Notes under the pieces: model-generated
What the model saw: the letters and a program-made list of their open reading frames with translations, nothing else
Database searches by the model: none
Told to the model about the DNA's origin: nothing
Part shown: in pieces, positions 22,929 to 31,535 of the stretch
Position numbering within the stretch: position 1 is the first letter of the stretch
Layout of the letters: each line of letters begins with the position of its first letter
DNA from: an uncultured Clostridia bacterium
Lineage (GTDB): Bacteria > Bacillota > Clostridia > TANB77 > CAG-508
Assembly (NCBI GenBank): GCA_948517135.1
Contig: CAORJJ010000003.1
Coordinates: 1-34,893, forward strand
Length of the DNA stretch: 34,893 bases
Direction of reading: 5' to 3'
Made by a program: the position numbers and the translations under genes

Positions 22929-23735
22929 ATGGAAAAAATTATAGTTTTAGGTACTGGAACTGCAAGTGTTACAGAAAACTTTAATACATGTTTTGTACTA
23001 GAAGATAGTAAAGGTAAATATTTGTTAGTAGATACAGGTGGTGGAAATGGAATATTAAGGCAATTCAAAAAAGCCAATATTGACTTAAATAAAATACATA
23101 ATATATTTATATCACATAAACATATTGACCATTTATTTGGTATGTTATGGATATATAGGTTTGTTGACTTGGCAATGCAAAAAGGAAAATACGAAGGCAA
23201 TTTGAATATATATTGTCATGATGAAGTTGCAGAAATTATAAGAAATCAAATATATACTTTATTAAGAAAAAGCCAACAAAAATTTATAGATAAAAGAATT
23301 TTTATAAATATAGTAAAGGATCATGAAAAAATTAAAGTTTTAGATTATGAATTAGAATTTTTTGATATTTTTTCTAAATCAGATAAACAATATGGATTTA
23401 AAACAACATTAAATAATGAAAAAGTTCTTGCATTTATGGGAGATGAACCATTAGATGAGAAATTATATGATGATGTTAGAAATATAGATTATTTATTGCA
23501 TGAATCTTTTTGCTTAGAAACAGAAGCAGATAAATATAAACCAAGAGAAAAAAATCATGATACTGCAAAATCAGCAAGTATAAAAGCAGAAAATTTAAAT
23601 ATAAAAAATTTAATTTTATGGCATACACAAGAAAATTTAAGAGAAAAGCGAAAGGAAATGTATATAAAAGAAGCTAAAGAAAACTTTACAGGAAATGTGT
23701 ATGTTCCTAATGATTTTGATGAAATTATTTTATAA
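22929..23735 (+). CDS. Metallo-beta-lactamase-fold hydrolase, RNase Z-like
   Basis: This is a 268-residue protein. IIVLGTGTASVTENFNTCF opens the fold. SHKHIDH (His63, His65, Asp67, His68) is the zinc motif. LHESFC, FMGDE and LWHTQEN supply the later ligands. The layout is that of RNase Z/phosphodiesterase-like members rather than true beta-lactamases, so the substrate is probably a phosphodiester or cyclic phosphate. The start is 9 nt after the radical SAM stop, with AGGAG across the junction. A close paralogue, with the same N-terminal LGTG and NTCF pattern, begins at 34365. A strong terminator follows, ending the kinase-fold/radical SAM/MBL operon. Confidence 0.88.
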   Translation: MEKIIVLGTGTASVTENFNTCFVLEDSKGKYLLVDTGGGNGILRQFKKANIDLNKIHNIFISHKHIDHLFGMLWIYRFVDLAMQKGKYEGNLNIYCHDEVAEIIRNQIYTLLRKSQQKFIDKRIFINIVKDHEKIKVLDYELEFFDIFSKSDKQYGFKTTLNNEKVLAFMGDEPLDEKLYDDVRNIDYLLHESFCLETEADKYKPREKNHDTAKSASIKAENLNIKNLILWHTQENLREKRKEMYIKEAKENFTGNVYVPNDFDEIIL

Positions 23736-23738
23736 ATC

Positions 23739-23770
23739 AAAAAGCCAACTCCAAGAAGAGTTGGCTTTTT
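23739..23770. terminator. Bidirectional intrinsic terminator
   Basis: A perfect 13-bp stem (23739-23751 with 23758-23770) closes a 6-nt loop, with A-runs and T-runs on both sides. It serves the MBL operon and the convergent L,D-transpeptidase gene. Confidence 0.9.
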
Positions 23771-23808
23771 CTTATACTAAAAATATTTTGTATAGTTTTT
23801 CAGAAAGT

Positions 23809-25212
23809 TTAATTTGAAGAATAGACTATGATTGGAATTGTATAATCGATGTTTTCATAAATGCTTTGTGCGGCACTTCTAGGAAGATTTACACATCCAT
23901 GAGAACCATTTCCATTGTAAATAGTTCCGCCAAATGCACCTCTCCAAGAAGCATCGTGAAGTCCGATGCCACCGTCAAACGGCATCCAGAAATCTACATG
24001 TGAGGCATACTTTGTTCCATTATCATTGTAACCACGCAAAATTCTATCTGTTTCTTTGCTGGTAAGGAAGAAATAACCTTTACGTGTATCGTGATTGCCC
24101 TTATTACCAGTTACACAATCAGTACTTACAATACATTATCCATTTTTATAAAACCATACATGTTGTCTTGCTATGTCTATTTCAACATAACTATCGCCAA
24201 CAGAAAGATTATAAATGGGATTATGTATGTAAGTTTGCGCTGTACCCAGTTCTGATTTTATCAGCACAATTTCAGCTTCTTTGTTAAGAGACAAATTTTT
24301 GGCTGGAACAGTTACAGTTCCAAAATCTGTTGCCTGAAATTCAAAAGTTGTTGAAGAACCTTCACAACTTTCAGCTAATAAATCTACCCAAGTAGGTAAA
24401 TTCGAATCAATATCAATACTATAATTTCCATCATCACTAACAACAATCCAATCTTTCATTACAGATTTATCTAAAATTAAAGAAGAATTGTCATTAATAT
24501 TGATAGTTATTGTTGTATTTAAAATATCATTTATTGAATCTACTATTATCTGCAAATCTTCAGATTTTATTTGTGGAGTAGAATGAGTAATACTGGCAAA
24601 ATCGATTGTTGTTTGCCCATCTCTAATGCTTCTGAAAGCTAATCTTGCGGCTTCATTAAAATCAATGTAATTTCCATTAACTTCTGGTACAATAGAGAGT
24701 AAATTATCTTCAGATAATGTTATGTAGGCATCTTGTGGATAGATCATAGCGTTTTCATCAAAATGTGGATTTTCTTCCATAATATCAAGCAATGTTGGTG
24801 TGTCCAATAAAAAAGATGATAAATAAAACTTTTTTTGTTTGTCACCAACTTTTTGGCTAACCAAAAAAGTTTCTATTTCGCTGTAACTTGCCTCTAAATC
24901 AAAAAATTTTCCAGTACAAGTAGTAATATCATCTGTGAAAACAAAAGATATAACTTTTTCTCCAAGTTCCATATTCAATTTTTCATGTGCTTGTTTAGCT
25001 GTCATCCAAGAACAATCTACACCGTTTATAGTAGTGTCTGGATTGAAGTGAGTTTTGTAGAAGTTCCATAAGTTTGTACCAGCGATGATGATAGCTATAG
25101 CTATTGCGAGTGTTGCAAATGATGCACGCCGAACTTTTCTTCTACGGAGTTTTTCTTCACTTAATTTACGTGAATTTCTCCGATAAGTAGTATTGTCGTG
25201 ATTTCTAGTCAT
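23809..25212 (-). pseudogene. L,D-transpeptidase (YkuD) with peptidoglycan-binding domain, interrupted by one in-frame stop
   Basis: The reading frame from ATG 25212 gives a basic N-terminus, one membrane anchor at about residues 31-48 (FATLAIAIAIIIAG), and a long extracellular region resembling the PG_binding_4 domain that precedes YkuD in Clostridia. It then begins the YkuD domain (YVEIDIARQHVWFYKNG) and stops at TAA (24138-24136). The same frame continues at once (CIVSTDCVTGN) to the catalytic GSHGCVNLPRSAA and ends at 23809. The intact product would be about 467 residues and cross-link peptidoglycan by 3-3 bonds. As written, the first product lacks the catalytic Cys. One base substitution explains it, so it is a very recent pseudogene or a sequence error. 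AAAGGAG lies before the ATG. Confidence 0.88.
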
Positions 25213-25263
25213 AGTGTAAGCTCCTTTCTGAGTTTGCTTAATAAACGTTTTTTGCTAAGTATC

Positions 25264-25292
25264 ATTATAGCATGGGTAACATAAAAAGTCAA
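25264..25292 (-). promoter_or_regulatory. Promoter of the L,D-transpeptidase gene
   Basis: Read on the minus strand, TTGACT (25292-25287) and a perfect TATAAT (25269-25264) are separated by 17 nt. Only 7 bp separate its -35 box from that of the divergent promoter at 25300. Confidence 0.8.
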
Positions 25293-25299
25293 AATAATG

Positions 25300-25328
25300 T
25301 TGAAAAATAGTATTAAATATGATAATAT
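25300..25328 (+). promoter_or_regulatory. Promoter of the 25361-29736 operon
   Basis: TTGAAA (25300-25305) and TAATAT (25323-25328) are separated by 17 nt, 33 nt before the coding start. It is back to back with the L,D-transpeptidase promoter. Confidence 0.65.
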
Positions 25329-25360
25329 ATTTATGTTAACTTTTAAAAGGAGAAAATATA

Positions 25361-28306
25361 ATGAGTTTTGAAATTAATATTTTTGTTAATAAAATCCAAA
25401 GAATGCCATTATCAAAAGTACAAGAGATGTTAAAAAAATACGATAAAGAAATTGAAAAATTACCATTTTTAGATGCTAATGCGATTCTTAATTTTGTTGA
25501 AAAAAGATTTAATCTTTATGAAAGAATTTCTCCAAATGAAGTATTGTTTCAGAGAGTTTTATTTTCTGATTTAGCATATGAGAATAGAGGGTTCGGAAAT
25601 ACAGAAATTGAAGAAAGTGCAAAAAATGAACTTAAATCATTAGATTTGCTTACATTAATAGAATCACTACAATATATGGATAAAGATTGTATAAAAGAAG
25701 TATTAAGAAAACATCATAATTTATTAGATTCTAAAATTGTAGAAACAATAATTATCAATTTACCAGAAGAGGAACAAATTTCTGTAATTGAAATTTGCAG
25801 AGATGAATTAATGAATAGTGAACCTAATACATTTTATAATTTTATGGCTTCAGTTTCAAAGGATACACAAAAATATATATTAGAAACTTTTGATGAAAAG
25901 TTTAAAGATTATTCATCAGAAGATATGTCTAATGTTGCTATGTCTTTGTATCAAGATAATATAGAGTTTTATACTCAGAAATATGCTAGAAATATAGGAA
26001 ATGATGAAGATTGCTATAAAGTAATAATGTCTAGTAATGATGAAAATTTAGAAGAAACAGTAAATAGATTTAAAGCTCAAATTCAAAATATAGATGCAGA
26101 TAGTTTAATGAAAATGTTTTGCTTAAAAACAAATAATTCAGAATTATTATACAAAATATGGTCTGAATTAGGTGGGAAATTATCAGAAGTATCTACACCA
26201 TATTTTAAAACTTTTATAAAAAGACTAGAAGATAAAGAAAGAATAGATTCAATATATAAATTAAAAGAAAAATTTTCTACAATGGATTTAAATGAGATAG
26301 TAGAACTTTTTGAATATGATTCTGATGAAGTAAAAGCAAGAGTATTACTTGAATATAGAGATAGATTTTCAGGAGAAAAATCACAAACTTTAGAAAAATT
26401 TATGTCTAAATCAGTAAAAAATAAAATGATAGAGATTTATTCTGCTCAGAAATTAGAAGAATTTGAAGAATTAAAAAATCAAGGTATTGATTTAAAACAA
26501 GAATTTAACAAAACTGTTTCAGAACTTAAAGATGATAAATCTCATAAATTGTTTGATGATGATTATATTAAAGCAATATTATTAAGTAGAATACTAATGA
26601 AAAACAATGAAATAAATGATAGAAATGAAAGTTATATAAATTTAAGAACTAAATATATGAATCATTTATTTAAAAATCTTCGTAGAGACAATACAGTTGA
26701 TGATAATATAAGCAATAGTTTATTTTATAGAATTGTTAAAGGAAATATCTCATTTAGTACACTAAATGATTTAGAAACTGCTAAAGCATTAATTTATTTA
26801 TCACGTAATCCACAAGAAAAAGATGTTGAAAAAGTTGAGAATATAGTAAAAGATGTAACAGAAAAACAAGTTCAAACATATAATTTAAAACTTTACAAAA
26901 AATTGTGTTCAAAAATAAAAGAAAGATATAAACAAACAAATCCATTAGATGAAAACGTGCAAAAATTAGCTTATAAAATGTTTTTCCTTTGTGGATATGA
27001 TAAAACCTTAAAAATGTTAGAGAGTGAAACTGGTTTTACAACTTTTGAGTATATGTTTAATGATTTAAAATTAAGAAATATAGATATGAATACAGATGGA
27101 ACTCCAAAAACAAATGAAAAATTAAGCAATTTCTTATTTGGAGGAAGTGGAAACTTTGCTAATTCAAATATAAATAGAATGTTAAATGGAGAAATTCCTG
27201 AATTTGATAGATATTTATCAACTATTTGTAATGATTGGGATTTAATTTATAAAAAATTAAATGGAAATATAAGTGTAAAAAGAGTATTAGAGTTATTTAA
27301 AAATCAAACTATATTTTTAAAACCTGATGAATATAAACTAGAGCCAGTATTAAGAGATATAGGAACTAAAAAGCCAGAGATAATTCAAAAAGCCAAAGAC
27401 TGGTATTCTACAATGAGACAAAGACAATATTCTACAATTCCTAAAGTTCAAGGAAAAATTGATAATTATGAATATGAAATGTTAGATTTAGATAACCCAC
27501 TTGCATTATCAGTTGGATATTTAACAAGATGTTGTTTTTTAATAGATGGTTTATCAAGACAATCTTTACATCATTCAATAAGTAGTAAAAATGGAAGAAC
27601 TTTTGTAGTTAGAAAAGATGGAGAATTAATTGCACAAAGTTGGACTTGGAGAAATGGAAATGTATTATGTTTTGATAATGTCGAAACAAGAGGAAGTTAT
27701 AGCTATGATAAATTATTAGAAGTTTATCAAAAGGCAAGTGATGAGTTATTAGAGGTTTCTCAAAATTCAGAAAATGATGTAGAAAGCTTGAAATTAGTGA
27801 CATATGGAACATCAGAATCTAAGATGACAGAGCCTGAGAAAAAATTAAATATGAGACCATTACCTACAATGCTAGAAAATGTTAATTATACAGACGCTAA
27901 ATATGAACAAGCAATACTTGCTGAGAGAAATTATGATGATTTATATTTTGGTGAAGTAGTTGCGAGATATGAAGATCCAAGACCTGATATTTTAGAGTAT
28001 TGTAATATATCAAGTTTAAATGACAAAGAAATTGAGAAAATAAATATAGAATTAGATAGTATAGAATATTCTAAAACTGGAAATACAAGAAAAAATAATG
28101 TTAGAAAATGTAAATATGTAGCTTATAATAAAGATTGGTATATAGCAATAAATAATGATGGTGATGTTGAAATGCAAATATTACCAAAAGATAAAAGAGC
28201 TACACAAGAATGTAAAACCAAGGCGAAAGAAATATTAGAACAAATTAAATCTGATAAAATAGTAGTTCCAATAGATTTTGATGATGTTGGGGGTGATATT
28301 AGATAA
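25361..28306 (+). CDS. Large uncharacterised helical protein, 981 residues
   Basis: I do not recognise the full protein. Residues 1-600 are helical and charged, with short Leu-rich units such as LPEEEQISVIE that could be degenerate helical repeats. A distinct conserved-looking domain lies at about 700-790. It has LTRCCFLIDG (two adjacent Cys), SLHHSISS, GRTFVVRKDGELIAQSW and WTWRNGNVLCFDNVETRG, a mixed beta pattern with possible Cys/His catalytic residues. A final module at about 915-955 (KDWYIAINNDG, then RATQE) reappears in the next gene. There is no signal peptide or membrane span. Its stop overlaps the next start by one base (TAATG), so both are translated together from the promoter at 25300. 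A scaffold-plus-enzyme or toxin-like architecture is possible, but function is unknown. Confidence 0.75.
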   Translation: MSFEINIFVNKIQRMPLSKVQEMLKKYDKEIEKLPFLDANAILNFVEKRFNLYERISPNEVLFQRVLFSDLAYENRGFGNTEIEESAKNELKSLDLLTLIESLQYMDKDCIKEVLRKHHNLLDSKIVETIIINLPEEEQISVIEICRDELMNSEPNTFYNFMASVSKDTQKYILETFDEKFKDYSSEDMSNVAMSLYQDNIEFYTQKYARNIGNDEDCYKVIMSSNDENLEETVNRFKAQIQNIDADSLMKMFCLKTNNSELLYKIWSELGGKLSEVSTPYFKTFIKRLEDKERIDSIYKLKEKFSTMDLNEIVELFEYDSDEVKARVLLEYRDRFSGEKSQTLEKFMSKSVKNKMIEIYSAQKLEEFEELKNQGIDLKQEFNKTVSELKDDKSHKLFDDDYIKAILLSRILMKNNEINDRNESYINLRTKYMNHLFKNLRRDNTVDDNISNSLFYRIVKGNISFSTLNDLETAKALIYLSRNPQEKDVEKVENIVKDVTEKQVQTYNLKLYKKLCSKIKERYKQTNPLDENVQKLAYKMFFLCGYDKTLKMLESETGFTTFEYMFNDLKLRNIDMNTDGTPKTNEKLSNFLFGGSGNFANSNINRMLNGEIPEFDRYLSTICNDWDLIYKKLNGNISVKRVLELFKNQTIFLKPDEYKLEPVLRDIGTKKPEIIQKAKDWYSTMRQRQYSTIPKVQGKIDNYEYEMLDLDNPLALSVGYLTRCCFLIDGLSRQSLHHSISSKNGRTFVVRKDGELIAQSWTWRNGNVLCFDNVETRGSYSYDKLLEVYQKASDELLEVSQNSENDVESLKLVTYGTSESKMTEPEKKLNMRPLPTMLENVNYTDAKYEQAILAERNYDDLYFGEVVARYEDPRPDILEYCNISSLNDKEIEKINIELDSIEYSKTGNTRKNNVRKCKYVAYNKDWYIAINNDGDVEMQILPKDKRATQECKTKAKEILEQIKSDKIVVPIDFDDVGGDIR

Positions 28307-29736
28307 TGAAAGAATTTATATTAAAAGATGTTAGAAAAAAATTAGTTGGTTATGATAGAGAAGTAGATGGAGACTTTGAAGAATATAGTGCAAGATATAT
28401 GGATAGAGATAAAAGAATAGGATACCCAGATAGTATGTTCTTGTTTTTGGATATTTTATGTTCAACATTGCCTGATATAGTTAGTATTGATGAGTTTATG
28501 CTAAATATAGAATTATTGATAAATGATTTAGAAAAAGGAAAATGTGGATTTCATAATAGTTCTGTTACAGAAAAAAGATTTGAAAATTTAAAAGAAATTC
28601 TAGAAGTACATGGAGACTTACCACAAGTTATGTCTTTTATTCCAAGATATATTGAAACTGTAACTGATGAAGAATTTTCAATAGAATTCTCAAAGAGATT
28701 TGCAGAAGAAATATTAGGACAGCAAGCAATTGATGATAATGATGTAGATTATGGATATATAGAAATAGATAAAAATACAATAGATATTTCTAATAAAGAT
28801 AAAGCAGATGTTTTAGCAGCATTGTATAACAGTAGTCAACCAGTTGGAATGGGAATGGCTCAATATGATCCAACTCCAATGACAAAAGAAGTTGCAGAAA
28901 AAATATTAGAAAAAGAAAAATGTTTTAGCTATCTTCTTGGAAGACCATTATATATAAGATTAGATGATAATAAGTTATTTGTTGGAGCTTATAATAGAGA
29001 CAATGGAAAAAATTTAGCACAAAGAGCTATTTCAAAATGCAGAAATATTAATGATATAGGTAAAGAAAAGATTAAAACTCCACAAGAAAAATTAGAAGAA
29101 GAAATCAAAAAAAGAATAAAAGAAGAAATAGTAAAAAAACAAAGAGAAAAGAATGAGCAAACAGTAAGCAATACTACTTATACACAAAGAAGTGGACTAG
29201 AACATATAGATGTATCTTCGCTACCACCTCTTAGAAGATTAGTTGAAGAACAGGGGTATAATATAAGTGAAGAAACTTTAGAATTTATAAAAAGAGTTGA
29301 AGATGAAGCATATCCAGAAGAAATGAAATTAATGCAAGATATAGATATGATTGAAGAATTAGAAGATATATATGGATATTATACAGAAGAACTAACAATT
29401 GCAAGAAATAATGATTGGTATATTATATATGGAGATGATGAAGATTCAATTGAAATTGTTGATATTGCATCATTACCAACAAGAGAAAGAGTAGCAACAC
29501 AAGAAATACATAATTATATTACAAGAGTAATAAATCAAAAAGCACACAATGACCATAAACCAGTAACTTTAAGTGCTAAAGAAGATACATCATACAGAAT
29601 GATTCAAAGAATGGTTAGAAATGGAGAATATGAAATTATAGACGATACTCCAGATACTTGGGAAGATAATGATGAAATTATTATGCATAATTTAGTATTA
29701 ACACCAATTATTCAAAGAGATAGAGGTGAAATTTAG
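28306..29736 (+). CDS. Uncharacterised protein sharing a C-terminal module with its upstream neighbour
   Basis: This is a 476-residue protein coupled to the previous gene. Three regions can be seen. Residues 1-165 are acidic and helical. A compact domain at about 165-235 has ALYNSSQPVGMG, QYDPTPMT, FSYLLGRPLYI and AYNRDNG; I associate this pattern with small uncharacterised domains in phages and gut bacteria, from memory and without proof. A long charged helix follows (about 262-290). The C-terminal module at about 365-400 (NNDWYIIYGDDED, then RVATQE) matches the end of the upstream protein. It lacks signal peptide and membrane segments. The stop codon is inside a strong terminator. Paired genes with a common tail suggest a shared partner or interaction surface. 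Confidence 0.72.
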   Translation: MKEFILKDVRKKLVGYDREVDGDFEEYSARYMDRDKRIGYPDSMFLFLDILCSTLPDIVSIDEFMLNIELLINDLEKGKCGFHNSSVTEKRFENLKEILEVHGDLPQVMSFIPRYIETVTDEEFSIEFSKRFAEEILGQQAIDDNDVDYGYIEIDKNTIDISNKDKADVLAALYNSSQPVGMGMAQYDPTPMTKEVAEKILEKEKCFSYLLGRPLYIRLDDNKLFVGAYNRDNGKNLAQRAISKCRNINDIGKEKIKTPQEKLEEEIKKRIKEEIVKKQREKNEQTVSNTTYTQRSGLEHIDVSSLPPLRRLVEEQGYNISEETLEFIKRVEDEAYPEEMKLMQDIDMIEELEDIYGYYTEELTIARNNDWYIIYGDDEDSIEIVDIASLPTRERVATQEIHNYITRVINQKAHNDHKPVTLSAKEDTSYRMIQRMVRNGEYEIIDDTPDTWEDNDEIIMHNLVLTPIIQRDRGEI

Positions 29737-29764
29737 GGACCTCCCTAAATTTCACTTTTATTTT
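29726..29764 (+). terminator. Intrinsic terminator overlapping the stop codon
   Basis: A perfect 13-bp stem (29726-29738 with 29743-29755) closes a 4-nt loop and is followed by a T-rich run. The TAG stop at 29734-29736 lies in its left arm. Confidence 0.88.
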
Positions 29765-29815
29765 ACGAAAATATATGATAGAATTCAAAAAAGAAAATAT
29801 AAAGGAATTTAAGAT

Positions 29816-30952
29816 ATGAACGAGATAGTTTTTGTAACACATAACAAGGGAAAAGCAAAATCAGCTGAGAAGTATTTTAGGAATATGAAATTTAGTACAT
29901 TTGATTTTGAATTAGATGAACCTAGAAGTGATGATATAAAAGAAATAGCAACAGCAAAAGTTAAACAAGCATATAGTATTGTGAAAAAACCATGCATAGC
30001 ACTAGATACAGGATTTTTTATAGAAGCATTAAATGGTTTTCCCAGAGCTTTTGTTAATTTTTCACTAGATACAATAGGTATTGAAGGAATATTAAAATTA
30101 ATGCAAGGAGTTGAAAACAGAAAATGTAAATTTGAGGAATGTCTTGCATATCATGACGGAAAAGAAATACATTATTTTTATGGAAAACATCCAGGAAATT
30201 TAGCAGAAAAAATTCAAGGAAAAGATAGAGAAGAAAAATGGTCAGATTTATGGTATATATTTAAGCCAGAACATTTCGATAAGACACTTGCTGAAATGAA
30301 TCAAGAAGAAAGAGAAAATAGAAGAAAAATTGATGGTTCAGTAGAAGCACTAAAGGTTTTTGCTAAATGGTATGAGAAGGAAAATGAGTATCAAGAAATA
30401 TATAATAAACACAAAAAATTAATAGATATAGCAATTGAGAAAACAAAGTTATGTGAAAAAGATCCACTTCATTTTATAGGACATACGATAGATGTTATAA
30501 ATTATGAAAAAGAATTATTAGAGACCTTTAATGCTGATAAAGAAGTATGTATTATATCTGCGTATTGGCATGATGTTGGAAGAAGTGTATGTGATAAAGG
30601 GCATGAGGAAGAAAGTGGAAAGATCTTAAAGGAAGAGATGAAAAAATTAAACTATGATGATGATATGATAGAAAAATGTTATCTTGCTGTTATAAATCAT
30701 AAAAGAAAAAGTATACTTCCAACAATAGAAGGAAAAATTCTACGAGATGCAGATAAAATTGCATATATTGGAAAAAACAGATGGGATAGATGTATGAAAG
30801 AAAATATGCATGAATTGAATGAAATTGTGGATGTATATTTACCGATTTTAAGAGATGAAATTTTAAGATTTGAAGAATCAAGAAAAATATTTGATAGAGA
30901 TATGAACAATTATGTTAAAGGTTATCTTGAAGAGATGAAGAAAGGAATATAA
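29816..30952 (+). CDS. Fusion of an ITPase-like (Ham1/RdgB) domain and an HD phosphohydrolase domain
   Basis: This is a 378-residue protein. Residues 1-190 follow the Ham1/RdgB plan: IVFVTHNKGKAKSAEKYF (nucleotide-binding start), IALDTGFFIEALNGFPRAF (the D-[ST]-G-hydrophobic region) and KTLAEMNQEE. Such enzymes cleave inosine, xanthosine or other non-standard nucleoside triphosphates. Residues 200-378 are an HD domain: GHTIDVI near 223, AYWHDVGR (His252-Asp253), INHKRKS and RDADKIAYIG for the metal site. HD enzymes hydrolyse phosphate esters, often of nucleotides. The fusion implies sequential handling of one nucleotide, for example NTP to NMP to nucleoside. That is inference. AAAGGAA precedes the ATG. 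The next gene starts 3 nt after the stop. Confidence 0.85.
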   Translation: MNEIVFVTHNKGKAKSAEKYFRNMKFSTFDFELDEPRSDDIKEIATAKVKQAYSIVKKPCIALDTGFFIEALNGFPRAFVNFSLDTIGIEGILKLMQGVENRKCKFEECLAYHDGKEIHYFYGKHPGNLAEKIQGKDREEKWSDLWYIFKPEHFDKTLAEMNQEERENRRKIDGSVEALKVFAKWYEKENEYQEIYNKHKKLIDIAIEKTKLCEKDPLHFIGHTIDVINYEKELLETFNADKEVCIISAYWHDVGRSVCDKGHEEESGKILKEEMKKLNYDDDMIEKCYLAVINHKRKSILPTIEGKILRDADKIAYIGKNRWDRCMKENMHELNEIVDVYLPILRDEILRFEESRKIFDRDMNNYVKGYLEEMKKGI

Positions 30953-30955
30953 AAA

Positions 30956-31507
30956 ATGGAAAATTATTTTATTATACATGGATCATTTGGAAATCCATAT
31001 TCAAATTGGTTTAGCTGGTTACATGATTTTTTAGAAAGTGAAGGTAAAGCAGTTTATGTTCCAGATTTTCCAATTGGAACAGAGTATCAAAATTATGAAA
31101 ATTGGAGCAAATTACTTAAATATTATTGTGAGCTAGGATTAATAAATGAAAATACAACTATTATCGCACATAGCATTGCACCAGTATTTGTATCAAAATT
31201 TTTAGTTTTAAATAAGATTAAAGTTAAAAAACTAATTTTTGTATGCGGATTTAATAATTATTTTGGAATTAATGATGAATATGATACTGTTAATGGAAGC
31301 ATGTATTTTGAAGAATTACAAGATGTAAAAATTTATGCAAATGAAATAATTTGCTTTTATTCTGATAATGATCCATATGTAAAATATGATGCAGAAAAGG
31401 AATTTGCAGATAGAGTTGCAACAGAAAAGGTTTTTATACCAAAAGCAGGACATATAAATAAAGAAAGTGGATTTGATACATTTGAAGATATTGTAAGTTA
31501 TTTATAA
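30956..31507 (+). CDS. Small alpha/beta hydrolase of the RBBP9/YdeN type
   Basis: This is a 183-residue protein. YFIIHGSFGNPYSNWFSWL carries the HG oxyanion region and the N-x-W-x-x-W pattern of the family. IIAHSIAP holds the nucleophile (Ser73) in a slightly altered elbow, with Ala in place of the first Gly of the usual GHSLG. CFYSDNDPYV supplies Asp and KAGHIN the catalytic His. Members are serine hydrolases without a lid; their natural substrates are mostly unknown. It follows the ITPase-HD fusion by 3 nt and probably shares its transcript. Confidence 0.85.
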   Translation: MENYFIIHGSFGNPYSNWFSWLHDFLESEGKAVYVPDFPIGTEYQNYENWSKLLKYYCELGLINENTTIIAHSIAPVFVSKFLVLNKIKVKKLIFVCGFNNYFGINDEYDTVNGSMYFEELQDVKIYANEIICFYSDNDPYVKYDAEKEFADRVATEKVFIPKAGHINKESGFDTFEDIVSYL

Positions 31508-31535
31508 AATTATTAAAAATACAAAGGAGATAAAA

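Noticed and set aside
24084..24287. Plus-strand frame opposite the L,D-transpeptidase
   Set aside because: It is antisense to a clearly coding YkuD/PG-binding frame and has no ribosome binding site.
18123..30952. A complete 2-aminoadenine (Z-genome) pathway, based on the PurZ-like Ser and the HD-domain protein
   Set aside because: No MazG-like dGTP enzyme, no DpoZ-type polymerase and no phage structural genes are present. The HD domain is fused to an ITPase-like domain rather than being a DatZ-type dATPase. Only the ligase motif supports the idea.
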